Shown here: positions 1 to 8,360 of the stretch, one piece after another
Numbering within the stretch: the first letter of the stretch is position 1
How the letters are laid out: each line of letters begins with the position of its first letter
Assembly (NCBI RefSeq): GCF_008039875.1
Contig: NZ_VRUU01000018.1
Coordinates: forward strand, 1-63,689
Source: Methylobacterium sp. WL119
GTDB lineage: Bacteria > Pseudomonadota > Alphaproteobacteria > Rhizobiales > Beijerinckiaceae
Length of the DNA stretch: 63,689 bases
Reading direction: 5' to 3'
Program-made: the position numbers and the translations under genes
Notes under the pieces: generated by a model
Told to the model about the DNA's origin: nothing
What the model saw: only the letters and a program-made list of their open reading frames with translations
Databases searched by the model: none

Positions 1-176
1 TGCGGGTGCGCACGATGACCCTGCCCGACAGCTACCAGGACCACGACAGCCCGGACAAGATGTACGCCGAAGCCGGCCTCGACGCCGCCAGCATCGTCCG
101 GAAGGTCGAGGACATCCTCCCCGAGCGGAAGGCCCGCCCGAGCAACGTCGTCAGCGTCGGGCGCCGCCCGCGCTGA
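1..176 (+). CDS. dxs: 1-deoxy-D-xylulose-5-phosphate synthase, C-terminal end
   Basis: Only the last 57 codons are in the window, so the gene is cut by the left edge. The reading frame runs from base 3 to a TGA at 174-176. The residues match the end of DXS: a TLPD segment, then DHD, then MYAEAGLDA and a final helix with IVRKVEDIL. This is the transketolase C-domain of the enzyme that condenses pyruvate and glyceraldehyde-3-phosphate to open the MEP isoprenoid pathway in the cytosol. The last 15 or so residues are an Arg-rich tail. Too little is present to judge the catalytic residues. Confidence 0.88.
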   Translation, partial: RVRTMTLPDSYQDHDSPDKMYAEAGLDAASIVRKVEDILPERKARPSNVVSVGRRPR

Positions 177-194
177 GCGCCGGTCGGCCGTCGA

Positions 195-2042
195 TCAGTC
201 CGTCTCGCCCTGGATCGCGCGGCGCTGGCGGTCGAGCTCGTCGCTGTAGCGCTTCAAGGTGTGGCTCTCCGTGAGCATGCCGATGACCTGCCGGTCGCGG
301 ATCGAGTCGACCACGGCGAGCGCCTCGCTCTCGGTGCGGTCGAAGGCCGCCGAGGCTTCCTTGGCGTTCAGCTCGGGCGTCAGGATGTCGTCGGGGTGGC
401 GCAGCACGTCGGCGAGCGTCGCCGGCGTCTCGCTCGCGTCGCGCGCGGCGGCATGGGCCTCGGGCACCAGGACGATGCCGGCGTAGCGGCCTGCCTCGTC
501 CACCACGATCACCCGCGAGGGCGATCCGAGCGGGTGCGCCCGCAGGAAGGTCGCCATCGGCGTATCGAGGGGGATGGTGCGCACGTCCTTGCGCATCAGC
601 CGACCGACCGTCAGGCTGCGGATCCAGCCGACGTCGTGGGCGCTGCGGATGCTCTCGCCGCGCAGGTGGAAGCGCCAGGTGGCGAAGGAATAGCCGAAGG
701 TCTTCCGCACGGTGAGCGACGAGGCGATCACCGCGACGAGGACGAGGCCGGTGATCGGCAGGCTGCCGGTCACTTCCAGCGCCAGGAACGTCATGGTGAG
801 CGGGCCGCCGATGACGGCGACCGCGAGCGCGCTCATGCCGATCACCGCATAGGCGAGCGGCGTCAGCCCGAAGGCGGCGAGCCCCGGGATCACCGCCGGC
901 GCGACCATCGCGAACAGCTTGCCGGCGAGCGCACCGAGGAACAGCGAGGCGAAGAACAGGCCTCCGCGGAACCCCGACCCGATCGAGATCGCCGAGGCCG
1001 TCGCCTTGCCGACGAACAGCAGAACGAGCGCCGCCGTGCCGTAGCCCTCGGCCCCGTCCGCGAAGTGGACGTGGAGAGCGCCGTGCCCGCCGGACAGCAC
1101 CTGCGGGCCGATCGCGAGCGCCAGCGCGCCGACGCAGAGGCCCCCGAGCGCGGGTCCGGCCACCCGCGGGATCCGCGTCGCCGCCACGCCCTGCTCGACC
1201 AGCGTGACGCCGCGCATGATCAGGATGCCGAGGCCGGCGCAGAACAGGCCGAGGACGAGGCTCGGCAGGGTGTCGGCGCCGGTCACCGCGGCCGTCGTCA
1301 CCGCCTGGACGTTGTCGAGGGCGACCAGAGGCTGGGCCGCGACCAGGCTCCGCGAGACCAGGCTGCCGCACAAGGCGGCCACCACCACCGGCGTCAGCGT
1401 CGCGATCGAGTAGGTGCCGATGATCAGCTCGAAGGCGTAGAACGCGCCGGTCAGCGGCGCCCCGAAGGCGGCGGCGATCGCCGCGGCCGATCCGCAGCCG
1501 ACCAGCGTGCGCAGGTCGTTGCGCCGCATCTCGAAGGCGATGCCGAGGCGCGAGGCGAGGCCGCCGCAGATCTGCGTATAGCCCGCCTCGAGCCCGACCG
1601 AGGCGCCGCTTCCGTTCGAGATGACGTTCTGCATGGCCACGTAGACGCTGTCGCGCAGCGACATCCGGCCGCCATGGAGCGCGTTGGCCTCGATCGGATC
1701 GATCACCGGCCGCCTCCGCCGCCCGCGGATCGCGTTGGCTGCGAGGATCACGAGGCCGAGCAGGATGCCGCCGAGGCAGGGGCCGACGAGAAGGGCGAGC
1801 GGCGTCACGGCGTCGGCCGCGCTGAGGCGGGTCCCGTGCGGCAGGCGGTACAGCGCCTCGCGAAGGCCCTGCGTCGCGACGTTCATCCCCGCCACCGCCG
1901 CGCCGGCGACGCATCCAGTCAGGCCGGAGAGCACCACGAGCCCGACCTCGCTGCGGCGGACGAGGACGCGGAGCCGGCCGGGCGCCTGGACCAGGGTCGC
2001 GCGGTCCCAGCAGCGGCGCGGGGTCTCGGCGGTCTGGCTCAT
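195..2042 (-). CDS. CLC-family chloride channel/antiporter with C-terminal CBS pair
   Basis: A 615-residue inner-membrane protein with a CLC core of about 10-18 hydrophobic helices (roughly residues 40-460), then a cytosolic tail with two CBS motifs (roughly 480-610). The filter-like segments GSGAS and GLEAG are visible. GLEAG stands where many CLCs have GREGP, so the gating Glu is kept while the flanking residues differ. GFRGG takes the place of the GxFxP filter. The start at 2042 (MSQTAE) was chosen over an upstream Met at 2162 because the 40-residue extension is low-complexity and lies close to the tRNA. Its transported ion is unknown. It is a different subfamily from the fluoride-type CLC at 55 kb. 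Confidence 0.85.
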   Translation of the reverse strand: MSQTAETPRRCWDRATLVQAPGRLRVLVRRSEVGLVVLSGLTGCVAGAAVAGMNVATQGLREALYRLPHGTRLSAADAVTPLALLVGPCLGGILLGLVILAANAIRGRRRRPVIDPIEANALHGGRMSLRDSVYVAMQNVISNGSGASVGLEAGYTQICGGLASRLGIAFEMRRNDLRTLVGCGSAAAIAAAFGAPLTGAFYAFELIIGTYSIATLTPVVVAALCGSLVSRSLVAAQPLVALDNVQAVTTAAVTGADTLPSLVLGLFCAGLGILIMRGVTLVEQGVAATRIPRVAGPALGGLCVGALALAIGPQVLSGGHGALHVHFADGAEGYGTAALVLLFVGKATASAISIGSGFRGGLFFASLFLGALAGKLFAMVAPAVIPGLAAFGLTPLAYAVIGMSALAVAVIGGPLTMTFLALEVTGSLPITGLVLVAVIASSLTVRKTFGYSFATWRFHLRGESIRSAHDVGWIRSLTVGRLMRKDVRTIPLDTPMATFLRAHPLGSPSRVIVVDEAGRYAGIVLVPEAHAAARDASETPATLADVLRHPDDILTPELNAKEASAAFDRTESEALAVVDSIRDRQVIGMLTESHTLKRYSDELDRQRRAIQGETD

Positions 2043-2173
2043 CGCGGCGCGGGCATGGGACGACAGGTCACGCCCGATCCTTACGGGTTCGCGCACGCCT
2101 CCGTCCACAGGCGTAGGCGTGGTGTCGAACCCGCTTGAAATGCCGCCGCCGCCACGATACACCCCGCCGCAGT

Positions 2174-2250
2174 GCCGCCGTAGCTCAGTTGGTTAGAGCG
2201 CTTGATTGTGGATCAAGAGGTCCCCCGTTCGAGCCGGGGCGGTGGTACCA
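2174..2250 (+). tRNA. tRNA-His (anticodon GTG), CCA encoded
   Basis: A complete cloverleaf is visible. The acceptor strand begins at 2174 after a T at 2173, followed by a D-arm with TAGCTCAGTTGG, an anticodon stem cttga/tcaag around a loop with GTG, and a T-arm with GTTCGAG. The acceptor 3' strand ends at 2246, the discriminator base is A at 2247, and CCA is at 2248-2250. The base before position 1 is T, not G, and position 73 is A, not C. The gene therefore lacks the G-1:C73 identity pair used by most bacteria, a trait known in many alphaproteobacteria. Confidence 0.95.
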
Positions 2251-2272
2251 TCGATTTCGACGGGCGATGCGA

Positions 2273-2300
2273 GGGGTTGGCGAAGCGCCGGCCCCTTTTT
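2273..2300 (+). terminator. Rho-independent terminator of tRNA-His
   Basis: A 10-bp hairpin (GGGG, two T-G wobble pairs, GGCG; loop AAG; CGCC, GG, CCCC) is followed directly by five T residues at 2296-2300. It begins 23 bp after the CCA end, which is where a tRNA transcript would stop. Confidence 0.85.
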
Positions 2301-2407
2301 CGTTTGTGGAGGATCGGGTCCGCACTCCCCCCGCCCCTTGCTCAAGCCCGACTGCGCTTTCGCAGACGAAGCTTCGAGCCGCATCCGCGAGGGTGCGGCC
2401 GCGGGGG

Positions 2408-3454
2408 TCACACCACGCCGGCGCGGAGCAGGTCGTGGATGTGCAGGATGCCGGCGGGGCGGCCGGCTTCGACCACGAAGATCGCCGTGATGCGCTTGCG
2501 GTTCATCACCTCCAGGGCGGCGCTCGCCAGGAGGTCGGCCTCGACCACCACCGGGGCGGCCGTCATCACCTGCTGAACGGTGGTGTCGAGGATCGCCGGG
2601 CCCATGTGGCGGCGCAGGTCGCCGTCGGTGACGATGCCGATCAGGTGCCCGTCCGCGTCGACGACGCCGACGCAACCGTAGCGGCGCCGGGTGATCTCGA
2701 TCAGGACGTCGGACATCACCATCGCGTCGGGCACGAGCGGCACCTCGTCGCCGGTGTGCATGAGCTGGCGCACGGTCTTCAGGCGTGCGGCGAGGGTCCC
2801 GCCGGGATGGAGCGTCTTGAAGCGCGCCGAGGTGAAGCCGCGCTGCTCGACGAGCGCCACCGCGATGGCGTCGCCGAGCGCCAGCTGGATCAGGCTCGAG
2901 GTGGTGGGCGCGAGGTCGTGGGGGCAGGATTCGCGCACCTTCGGCAGGGCGAGCAGCACGTCCGCCGCGCGGCCGAGCGTGCTGTCGGCGTTGCAGGTGA
3001 TCGCGATCAAGGGGATCGAGAAGCGGCGCGAGAAGCTGACGAGGTCGCCGAGCTCCACCGTCTCGCCCGACCACGATAGTGCGACGATCACGTCGTCGGC
3101 GGCGATCATGCCGAGGTCGCCGTGGCTCGCCTCGGTGGGGTGGACGAAGAAGGCGTGCGTGCCGGTGGAGGCCAGCGTCGCGGCGAGCTTGCGCCCGACA
3201 TGGCCGCTCTTGCCGATGCCGCAGACGATGACGCGGCCCTTCACCGACAGGATGGTCTCGACCGCCCGCTCGAACGCGACGCCGAGGTCGCCGTCCAGAA
3301 GCGCGATGACCTCATCGAGCGCCGACATGCCGAGGCGGAGGCTGCGCACCGCGATGGCGCGCGGATCGCCCTCGCCTGCGGCGACCGCATGAAGGCGCGG
3401 CGACGCCGCTTTGGGGGGTTTCTGCGCGATCGGGAACGCGGTGACGTGCGACAT
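2408..3454 (-). CDS. kdsD: arabinose-5-phosphate isomerase (KdsD/KpsF/GutQ family)
   Basis: A 348-residue cytosolic enzyme that interconverts ribulose-5-phosphate and arabinose-5-phosphate for the Kdo of lipopolysaccharide. The N-terminal half is a SIS sugar-isomerase domain with CGIGKSGHV and ATLASTGT phosphate-binding segments and LSWSGET. The C-terminal third holds two CBS motifs (about residues 225-345), as in the long KdsD form. The start at 3454 (MSHVTAF) was chosen over 3493 because the upstream 13 residues look like untranslated leader. No kdsA or kdsB gene lies beside it. Confidence 0.9.
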   Translation of the reverse strand: MSHVTAFPIAQKPPKAASPRLHAVAAGEGDPRAIAVRSLRLGMSALDEVIALLDGDLGVAFERAVETILSVKGRVIVCGIGKSGHVGRKLAATLASTGTHAFFVHPTEASHGDLGMIAADDVIVALSWSGETVELGDLVSFSRRFSIPLIAITCNADSTLGRAADVLLALPKVRESCPHDLAPTTSSLIQLALGDAIAVALVEQRGFTSARFKTLHPGGTLAARLKTVRQLMHTGDEVPLVPDAMVMSDVLIEITRRRYGCVGVVDADGHLIGIVTDGDLRRHMGPAILDTTVQQVMTAAPVVVEADLLASAALEVMNRKRITAIFVVEAGRPAGILHIHDLLRAGVV

Positions 3455-3605
3455 GGGGCATCCGCATAGGATCCCGGCATCGAGAACGCGCACCGGGCAG
3501 GCTGGAACGGCATCGTGCCCGGTCGTCGGGCGACGCTACGCCTAGGTTCGGGCCGTGGTTTAAATGTGACGGCGCGATGTCGCAGCGGGCCGGCACGGGG
3601 GGCCG

Positions 3606-5021
3606 TCAGCGCGGCACCAGGTGGAAGTCCGGTGCGTGCTCGGGCTGGGTCGTCACGACGGCCGCCGGCAGCACCGGGCGGCCATCGGCGAGCGAGATCC
3701 TGAACCGGCCGACGATGCGGGCGAGCGCCAGCACCGCCTCGGTCAGGGCGAAATGCGCGCCGATGCAGACCCGCGGGCCGACGCCGAAGGGGAGATAGGC
3801 GTAGCGCGGGATCGCCGGGGCGCCGGGCAGGAAGCGGCCCGGATCGAAGGCGTGCGGGTCGTCCCATACGCGGCGGTGCCGGTGCAGCACCCAGGGCGAG
3901 ATCATCACGATGTCGCCGGCCGCGATCTCCACGCCGGCGACGCGGTCGGCTTCGAGCGCGCGTCGCACGATGACGAAGGCCGGCGGATAGAGCCGCATCG
4001 TCTCGTCGATCACCGCGCGGGTCAGCGGCAGGCGCCCGTCCTGGGCGCAGCCGGCCGGGGCGGCGAGGTCCGCGCCCTGCACCTCGCGCGCCACCTGCTC
4101 CTGCAGCTCGGGCGCCAGCGCCAGCATGTAGGCGGCCCAGAACAGCAGCACCGCGGTGGTCTCGTGCCCGGCCAGGATCATGGTCGCGACCTGGTCGCGG
4201 ACCTCGGCGTAGCTGAAGGCCGCCCCGGTCTCGGGATTGCGGGCGGCCATCAGCAGGTCGAGCAGGTCGCGATGGGTGCGCGGGGTCCCGTCGGCGGCCC
4301 GCGCTTCGATGATCTGGCCGAGGAAGGGCGTCCAGCGCTTCCGGAACCGGGCGCGCGGAAAGTCGAGGGGCGCCCGCCAGGTCGGCGGCATCAGGATGTC
4401 GAGGAGGTGGGGCCGGCCGAGGCGCTCGGAATACTCGGCGATGAAGCCGCGCAGCGCGTCCCCATGCCGATCCATCGCCACCGAGAACATGCTGCGCCCG
4501 GCGATCTCCAGGGCCAGCCGGTGAAGGGCAGCGAACAGGGCGACGGGGCCGCGCGCGGCGGCGACGTCGAACTCGCCGAGCGCGTCGCCGATCGCGCGGT
4601 CGATCAGCGGGACGAGGCCGTCGATCGCCTTCGGGGTGAAGGCCGGTGCCAGCGAGCGTCGCTGGTGGCGCCAGGATGCGCCTTCGCTGATCAGGACGCC
4701 GTCGCCGAGGATCGGGCGCAGGATCCGCACGGAACCGGCGGTGCGGGCATAGTTCGCCTGGTTGTCGACGAGCACCCGGCGGATCGCATCCGGATCGCTC
4801 AGGGTGAAGCTCGACCGCCCGAGCAGGCTGCGGCGGGTGATCAGATCGTCGTAGGCTCGGCGCGGCCAGCCGACGAGGGCGTTGGTGCGCAACGCGCCGA
4901 GATAGGAGAGGATCGGCGGCTCGCGCTCCGGCGGAACCCGGAACGGCGGCACGATCCGCGACGTCGCGGCGCGCGCGCCATCGGAGGCCTGCGCCGCCGT
5001 AGAGTCGAGAACCGTCGTCAT
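3606..5021 (-). CDS. cytochrome P450
   Basis: A 471-residue haem-thiolate monooxygenase. The I-helix oxygen-activation motif AGHETTA and the haem loop FGVGPRVCIG (thiolate Cys near residue 419) are present. WRHQRR in the C-helix binds haem propionate, and ETMRLYPP is the ExxR segment of the K-helix. There is no N-terminal membrane anchor, so it should be a soluble class I enzyme needing a separate ferredoxin and reductase; none is adjacent. The closest look is to CYP102/CYP4-like bacterial P450s acting on fatty acids or terpenoids, but the substrate cannot be read from sequence. Confidence 0.9.
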   Translation of the reverse strand: MTTVLDSTAAQASDGARAATSRIVPPFRVPPEREPPILSYLGALRTNALVGWPRRAYDDLITRRSLLGRSSFTLSDPDAIRRVLVDNQANYARTAGSVRILRPILGDGVLISEGASWRHQRRSLAPAFTPKAIDGLVPLIDRAIGDALGEFDVAAARGPVALFAALHRLALEIAGRSMFSVAMDRHGDALRGFIAEYSERLGRPHLLDILMPPTWRAPLDFPRARFRKRWTPFLGQIIEARAADGTPRTHRDLLDLLMAARNPETGAAFSYAEVRDQVATMILAGHETTAVLLFWAAYMLALAPELQEQVAREVQGADLAAPAGCAQDGRLPLTRAVIDETMRLYPPAFVIVRRALEADRVAGVEIAAGDIVMISPWVLHRHRRVWDDPHAFDPGRFLPGAPAIPRYAYLPFGVGPRVCIGAHFALTEAVLALARIVGRFRISLADGRPVLPAAVVTTQPEHAPDFHLVPR

Positions 5022-5173
5022 GTCCGTCCTCCGCCGATGGCGACGCGCCCCGGTCCACCGTCCGCGACCCGTTCGCCGGGGCCGATCCCTCGCGAGGGAT
5101 CTGTCGCCGACATCGGGTCTTCGGGCGCCGTTCTACACGTTCGCAGCCGCCGGCGTGAGGCCGGCAAACCGCC

Positions 5174-6424
5174 TCACGCGGCGATGAACAGGCCGGCGAT
5201 GGCCGCGCTCGTCAGGTTCGACAGGGTGCCCGCGAGGATGGCGCGCAGGCCGTAGCGGGCGATCTCGGACCGGCGCTCGGGCACGAGGCTGGAGAAGCTC
5301 GCGAGCTGGATCGCGATCGACGACAGGTTGGCGAAGCCGCAGAGCGCGAAGCAGACGATCGCCTGGCTGCGTGGATCGAGGGTGCCGCCCTTCAGCACCG
5401 GCGAGAGGTTGGCGTAGGCGAAGAACTCGTTGAAGGCGAGCTTCTGCCCGATCGCGCCGCCGACCAGCGTCGCGTGCTCCCACGGCACGCCGAGGAGCCA
5501 GGCGAGCGGTGCGAGCGCGAACCCGAGGATGCCCTGAATCGAGGCCGCCGGATATCCGGCGAGGCCGCCCAGGTAGCAGACGATGCCGTCGGCGAGCGCG
5601 ATCAGGCCGACGAAGGCGATCAGCATCGCGCCGACCGCGACGGCGACGGCGAGCCCCTTCTGCGTGCCGTCGGCCGCGGCCTCGATCAGGTTGGCCGCGC
5701 GCGTCTCGACGAACTCGACCCGGGTGGTGGCGATCCGCGTCGGCTCGGTCGAGGGCACCAGCAGCTTGGCGAAGAGCAGCCCGCCGGGGATCGCCATCAG
5801 CGAGGCGGCGAGCAGGTAGGTCATCGGCACGCCGAGCGCCGCGTAGCCGGCCAGGATCGAGCCCGCGGTGGAGGCGGCGCCGCTCGTCATCACCGCGAAC
5901 AGCTCGGCCCCGGTCAGCAGCGCGAGGAACGGGCGCAGCGCCACCGCGATCTCGCTCTGCCCGATGGCGATGGTGATCACCGCCGAGAACGACTCGATCG
6001 GGCTGGTACCGACCAGCCTGCGCAGGCCGGCGCCGACGATGCGGGCGGCGGCCTGCATGATCCCGAGGTGATACAGCACGCCGATCAGCGCCGAGACGTA
6101 GAGGATCTGCGGCAGCACCCGAAGCGCCAGGATGAAGCCGCTGCCGCCGAACAGCTCGAACATCCGCGGCTCGACGAGGCCGCCGAACAGGAATGCGGTG
6201 CCGCGGTCGCCGTAACCGAGCACGGTCTGGACGAAGCCGGCCGCGGCAGAGAGGCCGGACTGGCCGGACGGGACGAACAGGATCAGCGCGCCGAGGCCGA
6301 CCTGTAGACCGAGCGCGGCGAGCACCACGCGGGGCCGGATCGCACGCCGGTTCGTCGAGAGCAGGACGGCGACGGCGAGCAGCAGAAGGATGCTGAGGCC
6401 GGCATGCAGGAGGCGGTCGAACAT
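5174..6424 (-). CDS. concentrative nucleoside transporter (NupC/CNT family)
   Basis: A 416-residue inner-membrane symporter with about 10 hydrophobic helices. Family segments include GFANLSSIAIQ near the C-terminus, where NupC proteins have GFAN-SSIGI, the QKLAFNEF motif, and the TSGAAS loop followed by GYAALGVP. It probably imports nucleosides with protons or sodium. The start at 6424 (MFDRLLHAG) gives a normal first transmembrane helix; the longer start at 6478 adds 18 polar residues. It stands alone between P450 and a divergent esterase gene. Confidence 0.88.
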   Translation of the reverse strand: MFDRLLHAGLSILLLLAVAVLLSTNRRAIRPRVVLAALGLQVGLGALILFVPSGQSGLSAAAGFVQTVLGYGDRGTAFLFGGLVEPRMFELFGGSGFILALRVLPQILYVSALIGVLYHLGIMQAAARIVGAGLRRLVGTSPIESFSAVITIAIGQSEIAVALRPFLALLTGAELFAVMTSGAASTAGSILAGYAALGVPMTYLLAASLMAIPGGLLFAKLLVPSTEPTRIATTRVEFVETRAANLIEAAADGTQKGLAVAVAVGAMLIAFVGLIALADGIVCYLGGLAGYPAASIQGILGFALAPLAWLLGVPWEHATLVGGAIGQKLAFNEFFAYANLSPVLKGGTLDPRSQAIVCFALCGFANLSSIAIQLASFSSLVPERRSEIARYGLRAILAGTLSNLTSAAIAGLFIAA

Positions 6425-6635
6425 CGGATCTCGGAACTCGGCTGGCTGATCGGGACGGCCATGGAAGCTTCGGGCCAAGCTTTTCCCGGCGCGATCGACA
6501 CGCGGTCGTTTCCCCGCGGGTGCTGGATCGATCCCGGATCGGAACGTGACCCCGGCTGTTCATCGCCGGGGCCCGGACCATATCGTGCCGGGCGCCGTCC
6601 CGTGGCCCAATCGAAGATCCGGAGCAGACGACATC

Positions 6636-7514
6636 ATGGCGAGCCTGCGTGCGCATCTCGCGTCCTACATGGTCAGGCGCAACGTCCGGAACCGCCTCGG
6701 CGCGTTGGACGACGTGGGCAAGATCCGGGCGGTCTTCGGCGGCCGGACGTTCCCGGATCCGTCCGGCGCGACCTACGAGGCCGGCGCCGTCGGCGGGATA
6801 CCCGGCGAATGGGTCAGGCCGGTCCGCCCCGAGGGACCGGAGCGGCGGCTGCTCTACCTGCACGGCGGCGGCTTCGTCGCCTGCTCGCCGAAATCGCATC
6901 GCCCGGTGACGGGCGCGCTGGCCGAGCGCGGCTTCACGATCTTCGCCGCCGATTACCGGCTCGCACCGGAGCACCCGTTTCCGGCCGGCGTCGAGGATGC
7001 GTGCGCGGCCTGGAACGCCCTCGCCGCGCTCGGCCCGGCGGCGATCGCCGGCGATTCCGCCGGCGGCAACCTGGCGCTCGTCGCGATGCTGGCGGCCCGC
7101 GACCGCGGGCTGCCTCTTCCGACGGCCGCCGCCCTGTTCTCGCCGGTCACCGACTTCCTCGCCGAGGACGGCTCGCGCGTCAGCAATGCCCGGCGCGACG
7201 CGATGTTCGACCCGCGGGCGCTGATCAACCTCGGGCCGATGTATCTCGGCGGGGCCGATCCCGCCGACCCGCGGATCTCGCCGCTCTTCGCGGATCTCGC
7301 CGGCCTGCCGCCGCTGCTGTTCCACGTCGGCGAGCGGGAGGTGCTGCGCGACGATTCGGTGCGGATGGCCGAGAAGGCGCGGGCGGCCGGCGTCACCGTG
7401 TCCCTGACGGTGTTCCCGGTGGTCGCCCATGTCTGGCAGTTCGCGCACAGCATGTTGCCGGAGGCGCGCCGCTCCCTCGATGCGGCGGCGGAGTTCCTGC
7501 GGAGCCACCAGTAG
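6636..7514 (+). CDS. alpha/beta hydrolase, hormone-sensitive-lipase-like esterase
   Basis: A 292-residue hydrolase. The oxyanion motif HGGGF and the nucleophile elbow GDSAGGN are intact, and YRLAPEHPFPA is the classic HSL-family IV segment. The catalytic Asp is probably in FHVGEREVLRDD and the His in VVAHVWQFA. No signal peptide is seen, so it should be cytosolic, acting on short-chain esters. The start at 6636 (MASLRAH) was taken because a GGAG precedes it; an in-frame Met at 6546 would add 30 residues without homology-like character. Confidence 0.86.
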   Translation: MASLRAHLASYMVRRNVRNRLGALDDVGKIRAVFGGRTFPDPSGATYEAGAVGGIPGEWVRPVRPEGPERRLLYLHGGGFVACSPKSHRPVTGALAERGFTIFAADYRLAPEHPFPAGVEDACAAWNALAALGPAAIAGDSAGGNLALVAMLAARDRGLPLPTAAALFSPVTDFLAEDGSRVSNARRDAMFDPRALINLGPMYLGGADPADPRISPLFADLAGLPPLLFHVGEREVLRDDSVRMAEKARAAGVTVSLTVFPVVAHVWQFAHSMLPEARRSLDAAAEFLRSHQ

Positions 7515-7634
7515 CTCCAGCAAGACGCCGGCCCGCGCCGCGACCGCCTCCGTTGCGACGGAACGGGCTGCGGCGATCGGCCGTTGAGAGGTCAAGCTGC
7601 GCCGCCCGGCGGCGCCCATCGCGCGGAGAGAACC

Positions 7635-7763
7635 ATGAGCTTGATCGGACGCATCGTCACGAAGCTTCTCGGGAACGAGGATCGCCAGGTCGTTCGCGAC
7701 GACCGCAACGCGAGCTCCGCCTCGCCGATCGGGCGCCTCGTGACCAAGATCCTCGGCAAGTAG
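7635..7763 (+). CDS. 42-residue protein with an internal repeated motif
   Basis: A small gene with a strong ribosome site (GGAGAG, 4 nt before the ATG at 7635) and a TAG at 7761-7763. The product carries the same ten-residue motif twice: IGRIVTKLLG near the start and IGRLVTKILG at the very end, joined by a charged linker with DDRN. Each copy could form a short amphipathic basic helix. It is encoded upstream of the CsbD-like gene, 89 nt away, and might share stress regulation. No known family is recognised. Confidence 0.6.
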   Translation: MSLIGRIVTKLLGNEDRQVVRDDRNASSASPIGRLVTKILGK

Positions 7764-7852
7764 CCGGCACCCCGCTCGGGCGGGCACGGATCGACGGGCG
7801 GCGTGGGTCACGCCGCCATCAAACGCGCAGAACTGACGGGTAGGAGATGACC

Positions 7853-8284
7853 ATGGTCGATACGGATCGCATCGTCGGCGGTGCCAAGGAGCTTGGCGGG
7901 AAGATGCAGGGTGCGGCTGGCGACTTCGTCGGGTCCAACCGCGACTCGGCGGAAGGCCGCCTTCGCGAGGCCGGCGGCAAGACGCAGGAGGCCTACGGTC
8001 AGGCCAAGGACACCGTGCGCAACGTCGCCGACGAGGCCGGCGACCGCGCCCAGGAGGCCTATGGGCAGGCCAAGGACGCCTACGGGCAGGCACGCAGCAA
8101 GCTGCGCGACGTCGCCGACAACGTCACGGACTACGCCTCGGACGCCTACGACCGCCGCGGCGACTACCTGCGCGACGGCCGCCAGGCGGTCAGCTCGCGG
8201 GTCGAGGAGAATCCGCTGATCGCGCTGGTGCTCGCCGGCGCCGTCGGTTACGGCCTCGCCCTGCTGCTGCACGGGCGCCGCTAA
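7853..8284 (+). CDS. CsbD-like stress protein with C-terminal DUF883-like anchor
   Basis: A 143-residue protein. Residues 1-50 follow the CsbD pattern (GGAKELGGKMQGAAGD and later EGRLREAGGK). The middle is repeated EAYGQAKD-type heptads likely to be helical. The last 25 residues, ENPLIALVLAG onward, form one transmembrane helix ending HGRR, as in ElaB/YqjD (DUF883) proteins that tether to membranes. The ATG at 7853 is preferred over the ATG at 7847, because GGAG at 7843-7846 touches the first ATG but is 6 nt from the second. CsbD proteins are abundant in general stress, though the molecular role is not established. Confidence 0.85.
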   Translation: MVDTDRIVGGAKELGGKMQGAAGDFVGSNRDSAEGRLREAGGKTQEAYGQAKDTVRNVADEAGDRAQEAYGQAKDAYGQARSKLRDVADNVTDYASDAYDRRGDYLRDGRQAVSSRVEENPLIALVLAGAVGYGLALLLHGRR

Positions 8285-8317
8285 ACGCAGCCCGCGTTTT
8301 AAAATCCTGCGCCATCG

Positions 8318-8350
8318 AAGCACCCCGCCGGTTGACCGGCGGGGTGCTTT
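8318..8350. terminator. bidirectional terminator between convergent genes
   Basis: A perfect 14-bp stem (AAGCACCCCGCCGG against its complement) closes a TTGA loop. It lies between the CsbD-like gene (plus) and 3-hydroxybutyrate dehydrogenase (minus). Short T/A tracts on each side would let it end transcripts from both strands. Confidence 0.85.
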
Positions 8351-8360
8351 CGCCTGCGGG

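Noticed and set aside
151..1914. A 587-residue open frame on the minus strand overlapping the CLC gene
   Set aside because: Low-complexity Arg/Ala-rich text typical of the wrong frame of a GC-rich gene; the overlapping frame is a clear CLC protein.
3621..5255. A 544-residue plus-strand open frame across the P450 gene
   Set aside because: Shadow of the P450; no domain and biased composition.
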